In this document: positions 9,477 to 18,367 of the stretch, piece by piece | How positions within the stretch are numbered: the stretch's first letter is position 1 | Layout of the letters: each line of letters opens with the position of its first letter | Translations under genes and position numbers: made by a program | From: Pseudoalteromonas galatheae | Lineage (GTDB): Bacteria > Pseudomonadota > Gammaproteobacteria > Enterobacterales > Alteromonadaceae | NCBI RefSeq assembly: GCF_005886105.2 | Contig: NZ_PNCO02000001.1 | Span: 1,485,001-1,549,000, forward strand | Reading direction: 5' to 3' | DNA length: 64,000 nucleotides | The notes under the pieces: generated by a model | Told to the model about the DNA's origin: nothing | Database searches by the model: none | The model's input: only the letters and a program-made list of their open reading frames with translations

Positions 9477-11588
9477 TTGCAATTTATCGCATTGACATCT
9501 ATTGGTGTAGAGCAGTTACTGGTTGAAGAATTAACCGAGTTTGGTTTTGAAATAAATAAGCAAACCGTTGGTTCAGTTAAGTTCACAGGTGCTAATCTAG
9601 ACGTACAAAAGTTCTGTATGATGACACGATTTGCAACGCGCGTGATGTTGCTTATCGATGACAAACCAGAAGTGAATGACAAAGATTCTCTCTACAAGTT
9701 TGTTCGTTTTCATCCATGGCAAGATTGGTTTAGTCCAAAGCAGACCTTTGCAGTAGAGTTTAATGGTACGAATAATGCGCTTAAAAATACGCAATTCTCT
9801 GGTCTGGTGGTTAAGGATGGGATCGTTGACTATTTCAATGACCTGTTTGAACAACGTCCAGATGTTGACAAACAGACACCGGATATTCGCATCATAGCGA
9901 AATTATCTAAGCAAGGCTGTGCGCTATATATCGATTTTTCGGGACCTCGCTTATCTGATAGAGGTTATCGTGACAAACAAGGTAAAGCGCCAATTCGTGA
10001 ACATTTAGCGGCAGCGCTGGTTAAACGTAGCGGCTGGCTTGAAGATACTAATAAGCCACTTTTTGATCCCTGCTGTGGTTCTGGCACGTTATTGATTGAA
10101 GCAGCTTCTATGGCACTTGGCTTACCTACTAACCTAAATAAAGACTTTGCCTTTAAACGCCTGCCGAGTTTTCGTGAAAGTAAGTTCACTGAGCTTAAAG
10201 CACAATTAAAGGTACAACCAGAGCAAAAGAGCTTATGGCTGATCGGTAGTGATATCGATGAGCGTGTGCTGTCAATTGCCGAGCGCAATGCCAAGCGCGC
10301 AGGCGTTGAGTCACATATTAAGTTTAAGTTTGAAGATGCCAATCAGCTTAGCCTTGCAGCTAAACGTCCCGGCACTGTGCTGAGCAACTTGCCTTATGGT
10401 GAACGTCTAGGTGGTATGGCTGAAATTATTACGCTATATCGCAATATGGGGATCGCCTTTAAAAAGCACTATAAAGACTGGAATTTGGCGCTACTTGCAA
10501 GCGAAGAAAGCCTGTTAAAAGTGTTAAAACTGGCGCGTAAAAAGTCTTATAAATTTAAGAATGGTCCACTAGACGTACTACTTAACCTGTATGAAATGAA
10601 TGAAATGCAGGTGCAGCAAAATAAACAGAGCAGCGGTCTTAATTTTGAAGGCTCGACTGCGTTTGGCAACCGTTTGAAGAAAAACCTGCAAGGCTTAAAA
10701 TCTTGGCTGAAAAAAGAAGACATTAACGCGTATCGTGTTTATGACGCGGATATTCCTGAGTACAATGTTGCGGTTGATGTATATAACGACAACGCAGTCA
10801 TCTTTGAATACAAAGCACCAAAAGAAATTGACGATAGCGTTGCGCAAAAACGTTTGCAAGACGTGATCACACTTACCGCCGAGCAGCTGAATATCGACCC
10901 GCTAAACATCGCGGTAAAAGTAAGAAAACGCCAAAAAGGTCAAGAGCAATACAAAGCCCTGGACAAGCAAAACCGTACTGAGGTAGTAGAAGAGTACGGT
11001 GCTAAGTTCAAGGTTAACCTATTTGATTATCTTGATACTGGTCTATTCCTAGACCACCGCTTAGCTCGCAAGTTTATTCAGCAACATTCGAAAGATAAAC
11101 GTGTGTTGAATCTATTTGCATACACAGGTAGTGCTTCTGTGCACGCCGCAGTTGGCGGTGCAAAGTCTGTTACCACAGTAGATATGTCAAAGACCTATCT
11201 AAAATGGGCTGAGGAAAACTTTGAGCTAAATGGTTTGAAGAATCCACGTTTCAGATTTGAGCAAGCGGATTGCTTAAAATGGCTTGAAAGAGCCGTTGGT
11301 CAATATGATCTCATTTTCTTAGACCCACCAACATTCTCTAACTCTAAGCGTATGTCTGACGCGTTTGACGTACAAAGAGATCATTTAAAACTATTTGGGT
11401 GGGTAAAGAAAATATTAGCACCGAATGGTGTACTGCTGTTTTCTAATAACAAACGCGGATTTAAAATCGATGAAATGGGACTTGCTGCACTTGGCCTAAC
11501 CGCTGAGGAATACTCATCACAAACCTTGTCTTTGGATTTTAAACGTAACAAGCAAATTCACAACAGCTGGTTGATCCGTCATGATTAA
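9477..11588 (+). CDS. rlmL: Bifunctional 23S rRNA methyltransferase RlmKL
   Basis: The fused enzyme makes m2G2445 (RlmL half) and m7G2069 (RlmK half) in 23S rRNA. At 703 residues it has the full-length fused form. It shows an N-terminal THUMP region (about 1-155), the RlmL methyltransferase with DPCCGSGTLLIEAA near 200 and SNLPYGERLG near 305, then the RlmK methyltransferase with NLFAYTGSASVHAA near 545 and FLDPPTFSNSKRM near 620. The start is TTG at 9477 behind TAAGGGTA. The encoded MQFIALTSIGVEQLLVEEL aligns with the start of E. coli RlmL, supporting the choice. It overlaps the next gene by 8 bp, so the two are translationally linked. Confidence 0.95.
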   Translation: MQFIALTSIGVEQLLVEELTEFGFEINKQTVGSVKFTGANLDVQKFCMMTRFATRVMLLIDDKPEVNDKDSLYKFVRFHPWQDWFSPKQTFAVEFNGTNNALKNTQFSGLVVKDGIVDYFNDLFEQRPDVDKQTPDIRIIAKLSKQGCALYIDFSGPRLSDRGYRDKQGKAPIREHLAAALVKRSGWLEDTNKPLFDPCCGSGTLLIEAASMALGLPTNLNKDFAFKRLPSFRESKFTELKAQLKVQPEQKSLWLIGSDIDERVLSIAERNAKRAGVESHIKFKFEDANQLSLAAKRPGTVLSNLPYGERLGGMAEIITLYRNMGIAFKKHYKDWNLALLASEESLLKVLKLARKKSYKFKNGPLDVLLNLYEMNEMQVQQNKQSSGLNFEGSTAFGNRLKKNLQGLKSWLKKEDINAYRVYDADIPEYNVAVDVYNDNAVIFEYKAPKEIDDSVAQKRLQDVITLTAEQLNIDPLNIAVKVRKRQKGQEQYKALDKQNRTEVVEEYGAKFKVNLFDYLDTGLFLDHRLARKFIQQHSKDKRVLNLFAYTGSASVHAAVGGAKSVTTVDMSKTYLKWAEENFELNGLKNPRFRFEQADCLKWLERAVGQYDLIFLDPPTFSNSKRMSDAFDVQRDHLKLFGWVKKILAPNGVLLFSNNKRGFKIDEMGLAALGLTAEEYSSQTLSLDFKRNKQIHNSWLIRHD

Positions 11589-11811
11589 ATGTACCTTATT
11601 CCACACCGATGGTTGTCATCTTTGTGAAGAAGCATTGGCGATGTTAATTCAATTTTTGCCTGAGGCCGAAATTGAACTAGTCGATATCGTTGATAGTGAA
11701 GAGACGATGACGGAATATCAATATAGAATTCCAGTGATTAAAAAAGGCGAGACAGGTCAGGAACTTGGCTGGCCTTTTACTCAACAACAACTACAAGAAT
11801 TTATAGACTAA
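11581..11811 (+). CDS. Glutaredoxin-family (DUF836) thiol protein
   Basis: A 76-residue thioredoxin-fold protein with the redox motif CHLC after the first strand (CTLFHTDGCHLCEEAL) and the cis-proline segment YRIPVIK. It lacks the extra residues of classical glutathione-binding glutaredoxins and matches the DUF836/YeeD-like small family often found next to rlmKL or uup. It is sandwiched between rlmL (8-bp overlap) and uup (1-bp gap), so all three are probably one transcript. A disulfide reductase role is likely, but the substrate is unknown. Confidence 0.85.
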   Translation: MIKCTLFHTDGCHLCEEALAMLIQFLPEAEIELVDIVDSEETMTEYQYRIPVIKKGETGQELGWPFTQQQLQEFID

Positions 11812-11812
11812 T

Positions 11813-13729
11813 ATGGATCTCATTCGAATTGCTAAAGCCCAACTGGCTTTTGGTTCACACCCTATACTTGACCAAGCTGATGCCGTTATTGAATCAGGTG
11901 AGCGCGTTTGTATTGTGGGCCGAAATGGAGCCGGTAAATCAACGTTACTGAAAGTACTTGATGATCAAGTTCAACTTGATGATGGTGAAATCAACCGTGT
12001 TGGTGGATTAAAGGTTTCAAGGCTAGAACAAGACCCACCAAAGGGTGCAAATGGGTCGGTTTTTGATTATGTTGCGAACGGTTTACCTGATGTTGCTGAG
12101 CTACTCATTGAATTTCATGAAGTCAGTGAAAAACTACAAACCAGCCAGTCAGATAAATTGATGACCTCGCTTGAGCGCCTGACTCAGCGATTGGAAAGCG
12201 AAGATGCATGGCGTTTTGAGTCAAGGATCAAGCAAGTGCTTAGCCAGTTGCAATTAGATGCGAATATGCGCCTAGAAGAGCTCTCCGGTGGCTGGCTACG
12301 CAAAGTCGCGCTGGCCAAAGCGTTGGTGAGCGACCCAGACTTGTTGCTACTCGACGAGCCGACTAACCACCTTGATATGCAAAGTGTTATCTGGCTTGAG
12401 CAATTCCTGAAAGAGTTTAAAGGAGGGATCGTGTTTATCTCTCACGATCGTGCCTTTATTCGCGCAATGGCGACTCGAATTTTAGATTTAGACCGTGGCA
12501 AGTTGGTTTCATACCCAGGGGACTATGCGCAATATCTAGAACAAAAAGCCCATGATTTAAAAGTGGAAGAGCAACAGAATGCCTTGTTTGATAAAAAGCT
12601 TGCCGAAGAAGAAACCTGGATAAGGCAGGGGATCAAGGCCCGTCGAACCCGTAACGAAGGGCGTGTGCGAGCACTAAAAGCGCTCCGTGTTGAGCGCAAG
12701 CAACGCATCGAGCAGCAAGGTAAGACAGACTTCAACATCGAGACGGCGGATCGTTCCGGTAAGCTGGTCTTTGAAGCGAAACATTTAGACAAAGCATTTC
12801 AAGAAAAATGCATTGTGAAGGACTTTTCAACGCTGGTGATGCGTGGCGACCGTATTGGCTTGGTCGGTCCTAACGGAGCTGGTAAAACCACGCTATTAAA
12901 AATGCTTTTTGGTGATATTAAACCTGATGCGGGTAGTGTAAAACAAGGTGTGAACCTAGAAGTTGCGTACTTCGACCAATACCGAGAAAAATTGGATGAA
13001 GAAGCAACCGTGCAGGATAATGTCGCAGAAGGCAAGCAAGAAGTAATGATGGGCGGTCGCTCGCGTCATGTGCTTGGCTATCTGCAAGACTTTTTATTTC
13101 CGCCTGCGCGAGCCCGAACCCCTGTAAAGGCGTTATCAGGCGGTGAAAAAAACCGTTTATTGCTTGCAAAGCTTTTCCTTAAGCCTTCAAATATTATTGT
13201 GCTGGACGAACCGACCAATGACTTGGATATTGAGACGCTTGAGCTACTTGAAGAAATCTTAAATCAATATCAAGGTACGGTGCTGGTCGTTAGCCACGAC
13301 CGAGAGTTTATCGATAATACCTGTGGCAGTGTTTGGGCGTTCGAAGGCGAAGGCTTGGTGACAGAAATTGTTGGCGGTTATAGTGACTTTGAGCTGTATC
13401 AACAAAGACGTGAGCAGCAAAAGAAAGAAGCGCAAAAGGTTCATCAAGAAAAACAGCAACAAGCCGAGATTAAAAAAGCAGCTGCGCCTGCTCGTTCAAA
13501 TAAACTGAGTTACAAATTAAAACTTGAATTAGAGTCGTTGCCCAGTAAAGTAGAGGAACTTGAAGAGGCAGTGAACAAACAACAAGCACTGGTCAGCGAT
13601 CCAGACTTCTTTAAACAAGATCAAGAAACGACCCATAAGGCATTGAACCATTTGACTGAGCTAGAGTCGAAGCTGGAAGCCGCGTTTGAACGCTGGGAAG
13701 AACTAGAAGCATTACAGAATCAGCAGTAA
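11813..13729 (+). CDS. uup: ABC-F ATPase Uup
   Basis: Soluble twin-ATPase ABC-F protein that acts on ribosomes and branched DNA; loss in E. coli increases precise transposon excision. Two nucleotide-binding domains are visible: Walker A GRNGAGKST (about residue 36) with LSGGWLRKVALAKAL, and GPNGAGKTT (about 348) with LSGGEKNRLLLAKLF. Both have LLLDEPTNHLD or VLDEPTNDLD Walker B segments. The linker between them and the C-terminal coiled coil (about 560-638, rich in E, K and Q) fit Uup. It has no membrane helices, so it is not a transporter. It ends 8 bp before the DUF3466 gene. Confidence 0.95.
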   Translation: MDLIRIAKAQLAFGSHPILDQADAVIESGERVCIVGRNGAGKSTLLKVLDDQVQLDDGEINRVGGLKVSRLEQDPPKGANGSVFDYVANGLPDVAELLIEFHEVSEKLQTSQSDKLMTSLERLTQRLESEDAWRFESRIKQVLSQLQLDANMRLEELSGGWLRKVALAKALVSDPDLLLLDEPTNHLDMQSVIWLEQFLKEFKGGIVFISHDRAFIRAMATRILDLDRGKLVSYPGDYAQYLEQKAHDLKVEEQQNALFDKKLAEEETWIRQGIKARRTRNEGRVRALKALRVERKQRIEQQGKTDFNIETADRSGKLVFEAKHLDKAFQEKCIVKDFSTLVMRGDRIGLVGPNGAGKTTLLKMLFGDIKPDAGSVKQGVNLEVAYFDQYREKLDEEATVQDNVAEGKQEVMMGGRSRHVLGYLQDFLFPPARARTPVKALSGGEKNRLLLAKLFLKPSNIIVLDEPTNDLDIETLELLEEILNQYQGTVLVVSHDREFIDNTCGSVWAFEGEGLVTEIVGGYSDFELYQQRREQQKKEAQKVHQEKQQQAEIKKAAAPARSNKLSYKLKLELESLPSKVEELEEAVNKQQALVSDPDFFKQDQETTHKALNHLTELESKLEAAFERWEELEALQNQQ

Positions 13730-13737
13730 GGATTAAA

Positions 13738-15462
13738 ATGAAATTTAAACTTTTAGCCGCGAGTGTCGCCGTAGCCCTTTCACAACAGGCGAACGCTGCC
13801 ACCTATCAGTTAACTGAATTACCAAGACATGATAATAGCAAATATAGCTACGTGTCGGATGCCAATGAAGCGGGTGAAGTGATTGGCTATGCGTCCAATC
13901 TGTTTGGTGTAAAAATTGATGTGTCGTATATCGACTTTGATGATTCGACATTTAAAAACTTTTACGATAACACTAAAAAGCAGTATGAGCTGATCGACGA
14001 AGAAATTACTTTTACATTAGATGATATTCAAAATAGCAATGCTGCTAATACAAATGCCCAAGCGCATGCTTTTATGCTGTCGTACTTGAGCAGTGAGAAT
14101 AGAAATGGTTTTATACAGCATCAACATGTTATTAGTGGCATTGTGTTGACCTATGATAACAGTAGTGCAGAAGAGTTCGTGGTGTTTGACGAATCATCCC
14201 CTGACTACGAGGGATTGACTCGATCTGTGAGTAGCTACCTAACGAGCATCGCAGAAGACGGCACAATCGTTGGTTGGGGATCTGCGCCTTACAAAAAGAT
14301 CACATTTACTCCTGATGGTGAAACGGAAAAAGAAACCTACTTTGTGCGTGATTGGCGCAATAAAGGTATTTTAGTTACACCAGCAGGAGAGAAAATTAAG
14401 TTAGAGCCAGCCTTTACAGAATACGGCGGTCTTTCTATTGCCACTGATATCAAACAAACTGCAGATGGCGGCTATATTGTTGTGGGACAAAGCTCGACGT
14501 CGTTATCGCAACGTGCAAAAGAAAATATTGAAGACAATTGTGATGGTAAAGATGAACCGGTTGAGGTGTGTGTACAAAGTATCTCCACTCCTTTCCACAC
14601 AAGAGCGTATCAATGGAAGTTTGACAATGACTTTAATCTAACTAGCACCACTGATCTTGGTTTGGGATTCACGCCAGATGAAGACAGTGAAATTGCTTAT
14701 TCAAGTTTGGCTGTGGCAACTAATGCGAACGGCTTAACGGTTGGTGAGTCCCGAGCGCGTCGTCAAAGTAATAATGATTTATTGCCATATGGACAGGCTG
14801 TTTATTATAAAGATGGTGAAATCAAGCGCATCAAAGAAGTTGAGAGCTTTATCGAGTATAGCCAAGCAGTTGATGTAAATGATAATGGGATTATTGTTGG
14901 TGTGTTTGGTCGGTCATCGAATGGTTCAAGAGAATATGACTCAACTGGCTTTTATTTTGATACGACAACATCAGAATTTAAAGAGATGCCTGCATACTTT
15001 GAGAGCTCAGCAACTGCGGTAAACGACATCAATAATAACGGGTTTGTTGTAGGTCAAGGTGTTATCGAAAAGAGTGGCTCTAACCGCCGTCGCGAGGCGT
15101 TTTTATATGAAATTGGTGCAGAAAAACTAGTTAATATAAACTCACTTCTTCCTTGTAAGAGCGATTCTTTCCCTTACACTATCGCAGAAGCTGTAAAAAT
15201 CACCGATGATAACAAGATTTACGCTGTCGCGACTAAAACAGTTGAACGACGCAATACCTTGGGTGGAATTGAAAAGGACAGTAAAGGTGAGATAGAGTAT
15301 GAATCGGTGAGTTTGCCAGTTTTACTTACGCCAATTTCGGGTGAACCAGAAAGCTGTACACCACCTGAAGCGGAGACGTATGAGCGCCAATCTGCAAGCT
15401 GGTCTTGGCTTAGCTTACTTGCGTTACCACTAGTGGCGCTGAGAAGACGTCGTAAAATCTAA
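13738..15462 (+). CDS. Secreted DUF3466 protein with C-terminal sorting-like tail
   Basis: A 574-residue exported protein. It begins with a signal peptide (KFKLLAASVAVALSQQANA, cleavage likely after ANA). It carries repeated short motifs such as VNDNGIIVG, INNNGFVVGQG and ANGLTVGES, characteristic of DUF3466/HAF-repeat proteins that may fold as a beta-propeller. The C-terminus has a Ser/Trp stretch, a hydrophobic segment (WLSLLALPLVAL) and RRRRK. That layout resembles GlyGly-CTERM/rhombosortase-type sorting signals, although the glycine pair itself is missing. It sits directly behind uup and before a strong bidirectional terminator. The function is unknown; a surface or periplasmic location is inferred from both termini. 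Confidence 0.8.
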   Translation: MKFKLLAASVAVALSQQANAATYQLTELPRHDNSKYSYVSDANEAGEVIGYASNLFGVKIDVSYIDFDDSTFKNFYDNTKKQYELIDEEITFTLDDIQNSNAANTNAQAHAFMLSYLSSENRNGFIQHQHVISGIVLTYDNSSAEEFVVFDESSPDYEGLTRSVSSYLTSIAEDGTIVGWGSAPYKKITFTPDGETEKETYFVRDWRNKGILVTPAGEKIKLEPAFTEYGGLSIATDIKQTADGGYIVVGQSSTSLSQRAKENIEDNCDGKDEPVEVCVQSISTPFHTRAYQWKFDNDFNLTSTTDLGLGFTPDEDSEIAYSSLAVATNANGLTVGESRARRQSNNDLLPYGQAVYYKDGEIKRIKEVESFIEYSQAVDVNDNGIIVGVFGRSSNGSREYDSTGFYFDTTTSEFKEMPAYFESSATAVNDINNNGFVVGQGVIEKSGSNRRREAFLYEIGAEKLVNINSLLPCKSDSFPYTIAEAVKITDDNKIYAVATKTVERRNTLGGIEKDSKGEIEYESVSLPVLLTPISGEPESCTPPEAETYERQSASWSWLSLLALPLVALRRRRKI

Positions 15463-15474
15463 AGTACAAATTTA

Positions 15475-15512
15475 GACACAAAAAAAAGCCCTTAAGGGCT
15501 TTTTTTTGTGTC
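15475..15512. terminator. Bidirectional terminator between DUF3466 and DUF2062 genes
   Basis: An almost perfect palindrome with core AAGCCC-TTAA-GGGCTT is flanked by A8 and T8 tracts and outer ACAC/GTGT. It can terminate both the rightward DUF3466 gene and the leftward DUF2062 gene. Confidence 0.92.
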
Positions 15513-15569
15513 TGAAAAAATTCAATTCGATATTTAATTCAACCGATAAAAATCTTAACTATACTGGTA

Positions 15570-16079
15570 CTAGTCTTGGCCGCGACTTTGCCACGCTTTG
15601 TTTACTGAGCGTCGCCACAGGTAATCGATACCGAAAAAGCCGACAATGGCGGCAAGTGTTGCGCAGATCAAAGAGCCGACGATAAATGCTGGCCCAATCG
15701 TTGTTAAACTTTGTGCAAGCCATTCCCAACTCGCTTCAAAATGGAATGGTTGTTGTTCTTGGCCAAGAGCAAATACACCGACTAAGTATGAGCAATAAAA
15801 TATAGGCGGCATTGTGAGTGGGTTAGTGATCCACACGAGTGCAATAGACAAAGGCAAGTTAACGCGAAATGGAATCGCGAGTGCTGCTGCCAGCACCATT
15901 TGAAAAGGAACAGGGATGAATGCGAAAAATAGCCCCACCGAAAATGCACCGCGCGCTGAGCGCCGGTTCAAATGCCAGAGATTGGCATCATGCAATAACT
16001 TACCAAAGATTTTTAATGATTTCTGTTGTTTGATTTTATTATGATCAGGTAAAAAGCGTTGAATCGTTTTTTTCGCCAT
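15570..16079 (-). CDS. DUF2062 small membrane protein
   Basis: A 169-residue inner-membrane protein with a basic N-terminus (about 1-45), then hydrophobic helices near 48-70, 73-97 and 125-155. The conserved DUF2062 core is visible as ARGAFSVGLFFAFIPVPFQMVLAAALAIPFRVNLPLSIALVWITNPLTMPPIFY. No enzymatic role is established for the family. It is transcribed away from comEC and its start codon lies inside the 5' end of the longest comEC frame. The two genes therefore share a promoter region or have very short leaders. Confidence 0.82.
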   Translation of the reverse strand: MAKKTIQRFLPDHNKIKQQKSLKIFGKLLHDANLWHLNRRSARGAFSVGLFFAFIPVPFQMVLAAALAIPFRVNLPLSIALVWITNPLTMPPIFYCSYLVGVFALGQEQQPFHFEASWEWLAQSLTTIGPAFIVGSLICATLAAIVGFFGIDYLWRRSVNKAWQSRGQD

Positions 16080-18305
16080 TTGCAGCTGCCATCTACTTGG
16101 ATTCTGATATGTTTTGGAATAATGCTGGGTTGCTTCAGTGCGGTATTTCTTCTCGACAATTGGCGATTAGCCGCAATAAGCATATTCCTCTACTTCATGG
16201 GCCGCTATTCTAAGCTTTTTTGTCCTATATTGGCAGGGTTTATTTTAGGGATTTCCATTGTTCTTAGCCATTACTTTGTTTTTTATCAGCTAAAAATACC
16301 AGAAATGTGGCAATCGCAGCTTGTTACTGCTTCGGGTAAAGTTCTTGAGGTTGATAATTCTGTGATAGGTGAAGCGTTAAAGGTAAAACTTGAACAAGTT
16401 GACGATTATCAGTTTGCGCGTTGGCGGACGGTAAATGCAAAGCTTTATCGTGACGCGTCAACGCCTATATTGACAGTTGGTGACCACATTGAGTTTACGG
16501 TAAAACTTAAGCGTTATCGTAGCCGAGTTAATATCGGACTTTTTAACGCTGAATTGCATGCGTTTAGAAAGCACATGTATTTTAAGGGCAGCATCAAAAC
16601 AATCAATTTGGTAGTGAAGGACACTACGTGGCGAAATAACTACCGCTTATTCATAGATAAAAAGCTAAACGGGCTCAGTTATGCTTGGCTGTATTATATT
16701 TTGTTAACCGGCGATACAAGCAAAGTCGACTTTGAAAACAAAACACAATTTAGAAGTCTAGGTTTGAGCCATTTGTTAGCGATTTCAGGGCTTCATATCG
16801 GGATGGTATTTGCCATCGCGTTTTTGCTGATAAAAGTCGTGCTGTATTGTATCCCGGTAATAATCTCCCAGGCAGCCAACTTGCATCAGTGGTGTTTAGT
16901 TTTTGCGTTATTATTGTGTTTTGGATACGTCATTCTCTGCGGCTACAGTGTATCGGCGACACGAGCTGTGATCATGGCAATGGTATGGGTTGCATGTTAC
17001 CTCTTTGCTGTGCGACTTAAAGCGCTTCAAGTGTTAACGGTTGCGTTGACAATCGTCTTGGCGGTAGACCCGTTTTCGCTACTTAATCCTGGTTTATATT
17101 ATTCCTTTTTTGCGGTTGCTATCATCGTAACGTTAGTGACAAAAGTTGGTCGAGGTATAGGTGCAAAACTGCTTGCGTTAATTAAGTTGCAGCTTGCGTT
17201 ATTTATCTGCCTGTTGCCACTTAACCTATATTTCTTTTCCGGTGCGAGTATTATCTCACTGGTTGCGAACATCATTGTGATCCCGTTGATTTCTGTGGTT
17301 GTATTTCCGCTACTACTGCTTCATGTTACTGCGTTGCACGCTATTGGTTGGCAACTTCCACTTCACTTAGTTGATAATGGTTTAGTGGTTCTTTTTGAGT
17401 TGTTGCAGAGCGCTCCGCTAACTTGGGTAGATATACCCAGCGTTTCGTCCGTGTTTCTCATAACCAGCTACTTAAGTGCTGTGCTGCTGTTTTTATTCAG
17501 AGATTATCTCGGTTTATTACCTGTCTTACTTTTCCTCGTTCAGTATCAATTTCGAGCTTCTCCGCTATGGCAAATCGATATCTTTGATGTAGGTCACGGA
17601 ACGGCAGTGTTAGTTTCTCGTGATAACAAAGGGCTGCTCTATGATGTGGGGGCTAAGTATTTTGGTTATTTTTCGATGTTCGAGTTTGTGATCAAACCCT
17701 ATCTTTTAAATAATCGAATTACGCTGCAAGATACCATCATTAGTCATAACGATGGTGACCATAATGGTGGCGTTGACGACCTCATTGCTTTTGATGGCGG
17801 GAAGTCGTTACAGCGTTTTCACCCAGCAAGTGCTGCTGATAGTTGTGTGCTAGGAATGCATCAATTTCAAGGACTAGAGGTATCTGTGATCTGGCCTCAA
17901 GAAATGTCGAACAATGACAACAATAACTCTTGTGTGGTTCGTATCTCTGATGGGCAGTTTACGCTTTTATTACCAGGAGATATTGAGAAAGTCATTGAAG
18001 CTAAGTTACTTACTCTAGAAAAAGAAGCACTCAAAGCCGACATTTTACTGGTTCCACACCATGGTAGTGGCAGCTCTTCAAGCGAGCAGTTTATTCAAGC
18101 AGTTGACCCGGATATTGCGATATTTTCTCGTGCCTTTTATTCGCCTTGGAAAATTCCCAATGAGAACGTGATTGAAAGATACCAAAGAGTAGGGAGCACG
18201 CTATTGGATACCGCCTTAGATGGCCATATAAAGATCTCAATTTTTGCTCAAGAAATCACAGTTGAACGAGCTCGAGAAGTGGAAAATTACTGGTTTCTCA
18301 GATAA
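16059..18305 (+). CDS. comEC: ComEC/Rec2-type DNA-uptake channel
   Basis: Inner-membrane channel that passes one DNA strand into the cytosol in natural transformation. The 748 residues show N-terminal helices and a DUF4131 region (about 1-190). The Competence domain follows, with HLLAISGLHIGMVFA near 245 and about eight helices. A C-terminal metallo-beta-lactamase-like domain has FDVGHGTA, SHNDGDHNGG (metal site) and VPHHGSGSSSS. The TTG at 16059 gives the longest frame and overlaps the divergent DUF2062 gene by 21 bp. ATG at 16122 is an alternative start, but it would cut into the first helix. It heads the comEC-msbA-lpxK row, as ycaI does in E. coli. Confidence 0.9.
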   Translation: MNRFFRHLQLPSTWILICFGIMLGCFSAVFLLDNWRLAAISIFLYFMGRYSKLFCPILAGFILGISIVLSHYFVFYQLKIPEMWQSQLVTASGKVLEVDNSVIGEALKVKLEQVDDYQFARWRTVNAKLYRDASTPILTVGDHIEFTVKLKRYRSRVNIGLFNAELHAFRKHMYFKGSIKTINLVVKDTTWRNNYRLFIDKKLNGLSYAWLYYILLTGDTSKVDFENKTQFRSLGLSHLLAISGLHIGMVFAIAFLLIKVVLYCIPVIISQAANLHQWCLVFALLLCFGYVILCGYSVSATRAVIMAMVWVACYLFAVRLKALQVLTVALTIVLAVDPFSLLNPGLYYSFFAVAIIVTLVTKVGRGIGAKLLALIKLQLALFICLLPLNLYFFSGASIISLVANIIVIPLISVVVFPLLLLHVTALHAIGWQLPLHLVDNGLVVLFELLQSAPLTWVDIPSVSSVFLITSYLSAVLLFLFRDYLGLLPVLLFLVQYQFRASPLWQIDIFDVGHGTAVLVSRDNKGLLYDVGAKYFGYFSMFEFVIKPYLLNNRITLQDTIISHNDGDHNGGVDDLIAFDGGKSLQRFHPASAADSCVLGMHQFQGLEVSVIWPQEMSNNDNNNSCVVRISDGQFTLLLPGDIEKVIEAKLLTLEKEALKADILLVPHHGSGSSSSEQFIQAVDPDIAIFSRAFYSPWKIPNENVIERYQRVGSTLLDTALDGHIKISIFAQEITVERAREVENYWFLR

Positions 18306-18367
18306 TCCATTCAGTTTTAACGATTTGAAAGTTACAATAATGCCATATAGAAAAGTAGAGGCTGGCA

